From DRYM01 sp964526225 (GTDB lineage Archaea; Thermoproteota; Thermoprotei_A; EX4484-217-1): a stretch of DNA of 35,792 nucleotides. A program made the translations under genes and the position numbers. Of the stretch, positions 29,705-35,792 are shown piece after piece (the stretch's first letter is position 1; each line of letters starts with the position of its first letter). The stretch spans positions 1-35,792 of the forward strand of contig CAZGLL010000014.1 of the NCBI GenBank assembly GCA_964526225.1, in the 5' to 3' direction. The notes below the pieces were generated by a model. That model had not been told where the DNA came from. It did no database searches and saw only the letters and a program-made list of their open reading frames with translations.

Positions 29705-31879
29705 ATGGCGGAGGAAATAGTTAAGCTCACATTAAGTGGTTTTAAAAAAGCCCTTGAATTAACTAAGAAACTTGCAGATGAAGCAGTAAAGGAATTAGGG
29801 AGCGAAAAATCTGTTGAAGTTTTAGATACAGCATACAATGTTCCAACATACTACATCCTTACTGGGAAGAAAATAGAGAAATTAGGAGACATACCTAAGA
29901 TTCTTAATGAACTCGAAGAATCAGTTTATAGAAGGCGTATTCTTCAGAAAATATATTCAGGTAAAGAGCCAGCAATTGAAGACGCGTTAGAGGCAGGATT
30001 GGCGACATTAATTCTCGCCGATATTATTGAAGTTTTAAAATATGTTAGAACACCAAAACCTTATGGAGCTCCCTTCGTTGGCTTCATAAGCGACTCCCAA
30101 ATAAGAGGCTTAGGAGTTTCATTAGCAAGCGGGAAAATCCCGGGAATAGCAGTTATCATAGGGAAAGCGCCAAATACTGAAGTAGCTGGTAAAATCGGAA
30201 AAGAACTTCAATCACTTGGAATGTTAGGCCTACTAGTTGGTCCAATAGTTGAGCAAATGCAAGAAGCCGGAGTTAAAGTAGGCTTCGAATACAACCTTGT
30301 TCCCCTAGGTGATACAATAACTTCTGCAGCACATGCTGCCAACCTAGCTTTAAGAGTACCAGTAATTTTCGGAGGCATAAAGCCGGGAGAAAAGGAGAAA
30401 ATAAAAGCATATGTTAAGGAGAGAGTTCCAGCATTCATTATAGCTCTTGGACCTCTAGATGACGTAACTGTTGCTGCTGGAGCAGGCGTTATAGCTCTTG
30501 GACTTCCAATACTAACGGACCAACCCGTTCCAGAAATTCCTAACGCCCTAATTCCCGTTAAGCCCGAAGAAGCTATATCAAAGGGCTGTGAGCTACGTAA
30601 CATAAAAGTTACGACAGTGAAGCTTGATATTCCAATAGCATATGGTCCAGTATTTGAAGGTAAGGCAATAAGAAAACATGACATGTATGTTGAGTTTGGA
30701 GGAGGAAGATCTCCAGCATTCGAAGTAGTAATGATGAAACCTCTCGACGAGGTTGAGGATGGTAAAATAGAGGTAATAGGGCCAGAAATAGATGAAATGG
30801 AAGAAGGTAAAGCACATCCACTAGGTATTGTAGTATACGTAGCTGGAAAGAAAATGAAGAAAGACTATGAGCCAATAATCGAAAGGAGAATACATGAGTA
30901 CATAAATTACGGTGAAGACACATGGCATATAGGTAGTAGAGATATTTGCTGGATTAGAATAAGTAAGGAAGGGTATAGGAAAGGGTTTAAGATAAGGCAT
31001 CTCGGCGTAATACTTTATAACATGATTAAGAAAGACTTTTCAGCCATAGTTGACAAGGTTCAAGTAAAACTAATTACAGACAAAGATGAAGTTCTTAAAG
31101 CACGTGAAGAAGCACGAAAACTCTATGCTGAAAGAGATGCTAGAATCGCAGCCTTAACCGATGAAGCTGTAGACGTCTTTTATTCATGCACATTATGTCA
31201 ATCATTCGCCCCCAATCACGTATGTATTATAACACCTGAGAGGCCTGGCCTTTGCGGTGCAGTATCTTATCTAGACGCTAAAGCTAGTCATGAACTTCAG
31301 CCCGAAGGACCTAACCAACCAGTACCGAAAGGTAAATGCCTTGACCCTGAGAGAGGCGAATGGGAAGGCGTAAATAAATTCGTTTACGAAGCTTCGCATC
31401 ACGCAACAAAGAGGTACCATCTATATAGTGCTCTTACATATCCTGTAACTAGCTGCGGATGTTTTGAATGTGTGCTCGTAGCCTCCTTCGAAGCTAACGG
31501 CTTCATAATAATTCCAAGAGAATATGTTGGAGAAAACCCAACAGGTTTAAAATTCAGCACGCTTGCAGGCATGATAGGTGGAGGGAAGCAAACACCAGGA
31601 AGTGTAGGAATATCTAAACGCTACATAGTTTCACGAAAGTTCTTTAAAGCAGATGGCGGAATCAAGCGTGTTGTTTGGATGCCGAAATCACTTAAAGAAG
31701 AGCTTAAAGAGGATCTAATAAGACGCGGTAAAGAAGAAGGAATACCTGACCTCTACGATAAAATAGCTGACGAAACTGTTGCAAAAACGATGGACGAACT
31801 TCTCGAATACCTTAAGAAAGTAGACCATCCGGCACTTAAAATGACGCCGTTAGAGAAGCTAATGACATCCCCAACTTAA
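29705..31879 (+). CDS. acsB: Acetyl-CoA synthase, full-length (bacterial AcsB-type; CdhC/beta)
   Basis: The protein is 724 residues, the length of bacterial AcsB. The usual archaeal CdhC, around 450-480 residues, lacks the N-terminal CO-dehydrogenase-contact domain. Here that domain (about 1-310) is present, including GLGVSLASGKIPGIAVIIGK. A-cluster ligands are all visible: Cys495, Cys498, Cys507 and Cys517 hold the [4Fe-4S] unit, and Cys584-Gly-Cys586 bind the distal nickel. Their spacing equals that of the Moorella enzyme (506, 509, 518, 528, 595, 597) with an offset of 11. It makes acetyl-CoA from CO, the methyl group on CdhDE and CoA. CooS is the probable CO supplier. Confidence 0.96.
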   Translation: MAEEIVKLTLSGFKKALELTKKLADEAVKELGSEKSVEVLDTAYNVPTYYILTGKKIEKLGDIPKILNELEESVYRRRILQKIYSGKEPAIEDALEAGLATLILADIIEVLKYVRTPKPYGAPFVGFISDSQIRGLGVSLASGKIPGIAVIIGKAPNTEVAGKIGKELQSLGMLGLLVGPIVEQMQEAGVKVGFEYNLVPLGDTITSAAHAANLALRVPVIFGGIKPGEKEKIKAYVKERVPAFIIALGPLDDVTVAAGAGVIALGLPILTDQPVPEIPNALIPVKPEEAISKGCELRNIKVTTVKLDIPIAYGPVFEGKAIRKHDMYVEFGGGRSPAFEVVMMKPLDEVEDGKIEVIGPEIDEMEEGKAHPLGIVVYVAGKKMKKDYEPIIERRIHEYINYGEDTWHIGSRDICWIRISKEGYRKGFKIRHLGVILYNMIKKDFSAIVDKVQVKLITDKDEVLKAREEARKLYAERDARIAALTDEAVDVFYSCTLCQSFAPNHVCIITPERPGLCGAVSYLDAKASHELQPEGPNQPVPKGKCLDPERGEWEGVNKFVYEASHHATKRYHLYSALTYPVTSCGCFECVLVASFEANGFIIIPREYVGENPTGLKFSTLAGMIGGGKQTPGSVGISKRYIVSRKFFKADGGIKRVVWMPKSLKEELKEDLIRRGKEEGIPDLYDKIADETVAKTMDELLEYLKKVDHPALKMTPLEKLMTSPT

Positions 31880-31996
31880 AAAATAAAGTAGTATTTTATT
31901 TTAATCTTTCACATTTTGAAGAACCTATGAGACTCAATTGAACAGCAGAAATACTTATTTTATTGGTATAATTAAAAGCGATTCTTAAGTGATTCT
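31880..31996. terminator. AT-rich convergent intergenic region with probable T-tract terminators
   Basis: Between acsB (plus) and mvhA (minus) the sequence is AT-rich. On the plus strand TATTTTATTTTAATCTTT (31891-31908) follows the acsB stop. On the minus strand CTTTTAATTATACC follows the mvhA stop. Both fit T-rich archaeal termination. No stem-loop stands out. Confidence 0.35.
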
Positions 31997-33337
31997 TTAT
32001 TTCTTATTCTTCACTATTTTCAGTTTAACTAAGTGTGTAGCACATGATATACATGGATCATACGCTCTAACTATTGTCTCCAATTTTTGTTCTATTCTTG
32101 TCAGTTCCACGCCTTTTGAAAGTAGGTTATTCGCTACCTGGAATAACTCCTTCTCTAGCGACGGAATGTTTTGCTGAGTTGCCACTATGAGGTTTACTTT
32201 TCTTATTATTCCTTCATCGTTTACTTCATAGTGGTGAATGAGCACTCCTCTTGGCGCCTCTACAATTCCTACTCCTACTCCAGCTTTAGGCTTAACTTGA
32301 ACTCTGATGTCACTACTAAGTATTTGATCATCTTCAAGCAGTTCTAATGCTTTTTCAATAGAAGCTATTAGTTCAACGGCTCTAGCCAAATTGTAAGCTC
32401 CAACATTGTGGGATGGTCGTCCAACGATACTTCTTAACTTAGCAAGGTAATTGTCTGTAATTGGTATTCCAAATTTTTCCGCTAAATTTATTCTAGCAAG
32501 TGTTCCAACCCTATATTTCTCACCATTAATTCTAAGATAGGGGTGTTTAACGAAAGAATAGGGAAGAGTATCTTCAGCAACGTAGTCTACATAGCGAGAA
32601 CCATTGAATATACCAACTATTTCACCTTTAGGATTCATTACGTGAAGTTTACCATCATATGTTTCATGAAAGCCGTTTTTCACAAGTCCCATGTAGTATG
32701 TTGGGTCTTCAGGGTACATGTTAAGAAGCTCATGTTTTTCATATAGGTCGAAAATGAAGTCTACTAACTCTATTGCCGTCTTTAATACTTCCTTTCCTTT
32801 TTTCAATAAAGACTCCCTAGTTTCAGCAGAAAGAGGCTTTGCCATTCCACCCGGCACTATGCTAGATGGATGTATTGGCCTACCACCTATGGCTTCTGTA
32901 ACTTCTTGACCAAATTTACGGATGAATATTGCTTTCTTACATAGCTGAGGATATTTTTTAGCTAAACCTACAACACCCTCTCCCGGACATAGAATATCGG
33001 GTAATACGAGAAAAGCTAAATGCAGCATATGACTGTGAATATATCCTCCCGCATGTAGTAGCCTTCTTAATTTTATCGCAGCTTCAGGAGGGCTAATATC
33101 CCAAGCATTTTCTACCGCTTTAACAGAAGCCAATCCATGTGCTACATAGCAAATTCCACATATTCTCTCAGCTATTCTTATAGCTTCTTCAGCTGGCTTT
33201 CCCTCCATAAATTTCTCGAATAACCTAGGAGACTCTATGATATTTACTTGAAGATTTTTAACCTTATTTTTCTCAATAACTAACGTAATAGCCATATGTC
33301 CTTCTATTCTAGTAACAGGCTCTATTCGCACCATCAT
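31997..33337 (-). CDS. mvhA: MvhA-type [NiFe] hydrogenase large subunit (group 3c-like)
   Basis: The protein is 446 residues. It starts RIEPVTRIEGHMAITLVIEK. NiFe ligand motifs are complete: ERICGICYVAHGLA (Cys60, Cys63) and DPCISCATH (Cys429, Cys432). Cleavage after that His would remove an 11-residue basic tail. It oxidises H2 and passes electrons via MvhG and MvhD to HdrA. It overlaps mvhG (TGATG), and the order hdrA-mvhD-mvhG-mvhA on the minus strand forms one operon. Confidence 0.93.
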   Translation of the reverse strand: MMVRIEPVTRIEGHMAITLVIEKNKVKNLQVNIIESPRLFEKFMEGKPAEEAIRIAERICGICYVAHGLASVKAVENAWDISPPEAAIKLRRLLHAGGYIHSHMLHLAFLVLPDILCPGEGVVGLAKKYPQLCKKAIFIRKFGQEVTEAIGGRPIHPSSIVPGGMAKPLSAETRESLLKKGKEVLKTAIELVDFIFDLYEKHELLNMYPEDPTYYMGLVKNGFHETYDGKLHVMNPKGEIVGIFNGSRYVDYVAEDTLPYSFVKHPYLRINGEKYRVGTLARINLAEKFGIPITDNYLAKLRSIVGRPSHNVGAYNLARAVELIASIEKALELLEDDQILSSDIRVQVKPKAGVGVGIVEAPRGVLIHHYEVNDEGIIRKVNLIVATQQNIPSLEKELFQVANNLLSKGVELTRIEQKLETIVRAYDPCISCATHLVKLKIVKNKK

Positions 33338-34218
33338 TTCTTTTTCACCAACCTTTTCCTAATTAAATCCTCAATAATTGAGCTAGCAAAGGAGTAACGA
33401 TAAAAGTATGCACTATGACGCTTAAGACTGAACTCCTTAATGTTCTCGTAAGCTAATGTAATTAAGGCATTTAAAATGGAAGCCCCTTGATCTAGTGCTT
33501 TAGGAGCGGGACCTCTGCATCCATCACATGGGATTCCTACGCGGGGGCATTTAGCTCCACATCCTGCTCTAGTTGCTGGACCCATGCAGAAGTATCCCTG
33601 CTCTAGAAGGCAAGTATTAGGTTCAGGAGGTTCGTATATTCTCCTTAGTCTCTTAGGTTTCTTTCTTGGAGGCCCTAGTTCGCATTCATCACACACGGTT
33701 TTGGTGGGTTGTGGTGGTATTTCACCTTTTAAAAGTGAAATCAGAGCGTCTCTAATTTCCCTAGATTCAGGCGGACATCCGGGAATTTGGAAATCTACTT
33801 TTACATATCTCGAAATAGGAGCTACTCTTATAACATTTGGCACATTTTCATGAGGTATTACACCTTTAACTGTAGTTAGTGTTCCTTTATATACGTAATT
33901 TAGTGACGAAGTAAGGTCGTATAAGTTCGATAATCCCGGGATTCCTCCGAAGCAAGCACATGACCCCATAGCTACTAAAACTTTGGCTTTACTTCTAGCT
34001 TCTTTTAAAAGCTCTACGTCATGAGATGTCCTTACACCTCCCTCTATGAGCGCTACATCTATGTCATTTGGTATATCTTTTCTATCAACAGTCATGTATG
34101 AGTGAACGAGGTTCACTTGATTCAATAGTTGAAGTAATTCCTCGTGTATATCTAAAAATGCTATGTGACAACCTCCATCAGACATTAAACTAATGATAGC
34201 TATTTTTTTCATTACCAT
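33334..34218 (-). CDS. mvhG: MvhG-type [NiFe] hydrogenase small subunit with a Cys-to-Asp change at the proximal cluster
   Basis: The protein is 294 residues and matches MvhG: HIAFLDIHEELLQLL, VALIEGGV, GSCACFGGIPG, IPGCPPESREI and C-terminal Cys motifs (CDEC, CLLEQGYFCMGP, GCGAKCP, CDGCRGP) for two further [4Fe-4S] clusters. The usual proximal-cluster start CxGCH reads DGGCH (Asp14, Cys17), so the first cysteine ligand is replaced by Asp. Asp can ligate such clusters in some ferredoxins, so the enzyme may still work with a shifted potential. It overlaps mvhD and mvhA by a few nucleotides. Confidence 0.92.
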   Translation of the reverse strand: MVMKKIAIISLMSDGGCHIAFLDIHEELLQLLNQVNLVHSYMTVDRKDIPNDIDVALIEGGVRTSHDVELLKEARSKAKVLVAMGSCACFGGIPGLSNLYDLTSSLNYVYKGTLTTVKGVIPHENVPNVIRVAPISRYVKVDFQIPGCPPESREIRDALISLLKGEIPPQPTKTVCDECELGPPRKKPKRLRRIYEPPEPNTCLLEQGYFCMGPATRAGCGAKCPRVGIPCDGCRGPAPKALDQGASILNALITLAYENIKEFSLKRHSAYFYRYSFASSIIEDLIRKRLVKKK

Positions 34219-34634
34219 CCCTCCTTAAGCTTTAAAGGGTTTGGTCCTAATTTTCTAATTTTTTCAGTAAATTCTTTCATGTAATTAACGAGCTTATTTA
34301 AATTGCATGACCCAACAAGGTGCATTTCTAATCTATCGCTATTGAGCCCTACGGTATTAAGCATTTTCTTTAACTGTTTCACTCTATTCATAGCTCTTAA
34401 ATTCCCATTTATGTAATGGCATCCTCCTTCTAAACATCCGAAAATTAACACTCCATCAGCACCATTACTGAAAGCCTGTAGTATATGTAAAGGACTAACT
34501 CTACCTGAACATGGAACCTTGATTATCCTAATGCTTGATGGATAACCAGTTCTACTTATTCCCGCTATGTCTGCAACCCCGTATGCTGACCAGCGACAGA
34601 GAAATGCTACTATTGTGGGCTTAAATTTCTTCAC
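34212..34634 (-). CDS. mvhD: MvhD-type electron-transfer subunit ([2Fe-2S], HdrA partner)
   Basis: The protein is 140 residues, full length for MvhD. It contains VAFLCRWSAYGVADIAGISR, the IRIIKVPCSGRVSP segment, GADGVLIFGC and GGCHYINGN. The family start FCCNWCSY..AD reads FLCRWSAY, so the second cysteine of the CxxC (position 16) is Ser. The remaining cysteines (Cys13, the PCSGR Cys, GC and GGCH) are present, with an additional one in LVGSCNL. MvhD links the hydrogenase to HdrA. Confidence 0.9.
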   Translation of the reverse strand: MKKFKPTIVAFLCRWSAYGVADIAGISRTGYPSSIRIIKVPCSGRVSPLHILQAFSNGADGVLIFGCLEGGCHYINGNLRAMNRVKQLKKMLNTVGLNSDRLEMHLVGSCNLNKLVNYMKEFTEKIRKLGPNPLKLKEGW

Positions 34635-35792
34635 TCCTTTAACACCCCCGTAATAGTTGCGTTTATTTGTTCATCTCTATAGTTTCTTAACTGCATGGCG
34701 CCTGCAGGGCATTCTGCAGCACAAATTCCACATTCCCTACACATAGTCTCTATGACTCTAGATATTCCCTGCGATGACACTTTAACAGCATTAAATGGAC
34801 ATGACATTTCACATACTCTACATCCTATACAGTAATTTTCGTTAACTATAGCTTTAGTTAAATACGTTTTTACGTTGCCCCCTGCTAATGACATGGCTAC
34901 TTTAGAGGAGGCTGCAATTGCTTGATTTACAGCTTCAGCTATGTAAACAGGTCCCTGTGCAGCACCGCAGAGAAATATGCCATTAACATTAGTTTCTATT
35001 GGAGCTAATTTCGGATGAGCTGCTACGAAGAAGCCGTCTTGTCTAAGATTTATGTTTAAAACCTCGGCTAATTCCCTTGCACCATTTGAAGGAGTAAAGC
35101 CGCAAGAGAGTACCAGTAGATCTGCAAATAACTTCATTCTTTTTCCATAAGATTCCAACTCTACTTCGAACATTTCAGATTCAGGGTTTCGAACAACGCT
35201 AAGTACTTCTCCTTTAACAAACCTTACCCCTAATTTTTCACAGATAGTATAATATTTTTCATAGTTCTTTCCGGCAACTCTAATGTCTTTGTAAACAATT
35301 GTTACTTCAACTCCCGGATATAGCTCCTTTATGTTTCTAGCATGCTTTAAAGCTATAGTGCAACATATATTAGAGCAGTATGGGTTTGTTTTTGGGTCTC
35401 TTGATCCTACGCATTGTATCATAACTATTTTCGACGGAGGTTTCCCATCAGAAACCCTAACCAACCTACCACCAGTAGGACCACTTGGGTCGAGCATTCT
35501 AGCTAGCATTAACTGCGTAATTACATCGGGATAGGAGCCATAACCATAAATGCCCTTGGGTTTGAATTCTTTAAAACCAGTAGCAACAACGATAGCTCCC
35601 ACGTTTAGCTCTATTCTCTGAGGCTTTTCATTAAGATTTATGGCGTTAAATGGGCATATTTTCACGCATTCTCCGCATTTATTACAGCAGTCTTCATCTA
35701 TTACATATGTACGAGGTAGTACATGAGGAGAAGGCATGTATATAGCTTTTCTAGTTGAAAGCCCTAAATCGAATTCATTAGGTACCTCTATT
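34631..35792 (-). CDS. hdrA: HdrA-type heterodisulfide reductase flavoprotein subunit (partial, N-terminus outside the window)
   Basis: The frame is open beyond the ATG at 35737 to the window edge and reads IEVPNEFDLGLSTRKAIY, the usual HdrA sequence, so the gene is incomplete here. At least 387 residues are visible. A ferredoxin motif (CNKCGECVKICP) is followed by the FAD/Rossmann domain with GAIVVATGF, CVGSRDP and YCSNICC. Then come ETNVNGIFLCGAAQGP and, at the C-terminus, two more [4Fe-4S] motifs (CIGCRVCEMSCP, CRECGICAAECP). HdrA bifurcates electrons from MvhD between ferredoxin and a heterodisulfide or another acceptor. HdrBC are not in the window. It overlaps mvhD by 4 nt. Confidence 0.93.
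   Translation of the reverse strand, partial: IEVPNEFDLGLSTRKAIYMPSPHVLPRTYVIDEDCCNKCGECVKICPFNAINLNEKPQRIELNVGAIVVATGFKEFKPKGIYGYGSYPDVITQLMLARMLDPSGPTGGRLVRVSDGKPPSKIVMIQCVGSRDPKTNPYCSNICCTIALKHARNIKELYPGVEVTIVYKDIRVAGKNYEKYYTICEKLGVRFVKGEVLSVVRNPESEMFEVELESYGKRMKLFADLLVLSCGFTPSNGARELAEVLNINLRQDGFFVAAHPKLAPIETNVNGIFLCGAAQGPVYIAEAVNQAIAASSKVAMSLAGGNVKTYLTKAIVNENYCIGCRVCEMSCPFNAVKVSSQGISRVIETMCRECGICAAECPAGAMQLRNYRDEQINATITGVLKE

Noticed and set aside
30208..30923. Minus-strand frames of 74-158 codons within acsB
   Set aside because: They are shadows of the intact acsB frame, lack recognisable domains and have no promoter or ribosome-binding site.

Overview
The window looks archaeal and probably thermophilic, of Thermoproteota/Bathyarchaeia-like affinity. 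It is AT-rich, has BRE/TATA-type promoters and some TTG starts, and encodes archaeal-type families: Mvh/Hdr subunits, CdhD/CdhE, V4R proteins, DUF166, a DUF3782-like nuclease, a TasA/AbpX-like pilin and a possible C/D box sRNA. I cannot name the genus. The dominant theme is one-carbon and hydrogen energy metabolism.

Layout. (1) 1-916: a possible C/D box sRNA and three gene remnants (integrase N-terminus, class V aminotransferase C-terminus, DUF5679 zinc ribbon). (2) 917-6894: a TRAP transporter (dctMQP, minus strand) divergent from a MOFRL glycerate-2-kinase-like gene and an enolase-family gene. Together they suggest uptake and phosphorylation of glycerate or a related 2-hydroxyacid, but both enzymes carry unusual active-site substitutions. 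(3) 6895-13800: accessory region with a PTS EIIA remnant, a GC-rich degenerate patch, a secreted protein of unknown function, a nuclease gene broken by one in-frame TGA, a thioredoxin/permease/Lrp-like regulator operon with a palindrome around its TATA box, a V4R protein and a TasA-like surface protein.

(4) 13883-23207, minus strand: one long operon in transcription order cooF-cooS-cooC-cooT-cooM-cooK-cooH(fused to cooU)-cooX-cooL plus a 50-residue peptide. It encodes a CO dehydrogenase wired to a membrane-bound, energy-conserving group 4 [NiFe] hydrogenase (CO + H2O to CO2 + H2). cooF appears to begin with an AUA codon. (5) 23356-25087: two putative regulatory genes, a V4R protein and a radical SAM/SPASM-like protein fused to a ModE-like winged helix. 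They sit directly upstream of the coo promoter, which is preceded by tandem repeats.

(6) 25275-31879: the acetyl-CoA synthase branch, with DUF166 divergent from a second CooT-like gene, a second CooC-like ATPase, cdhD, cdhE and a full-length bacterial-style acsB. (7) 31997-35792, minus strand: mvhA, mvhG, mvhD and the C-terminal part of hdrA, which runs off the window. MvhG and MvhD each lack a usual cluster cysteine.

Working together (inference): CooS either feeds CO electrons through CooF to the membrane hydrogenase, or exchanges CO with AcsB using the CdhDE corrinoid protein as methyl donor. Mvh-Hdr would couple H2 oxidation to flavin-based electron bifurcation. No rRNA, tRNA, CRISPR array or intact insertion sequence was recognised.
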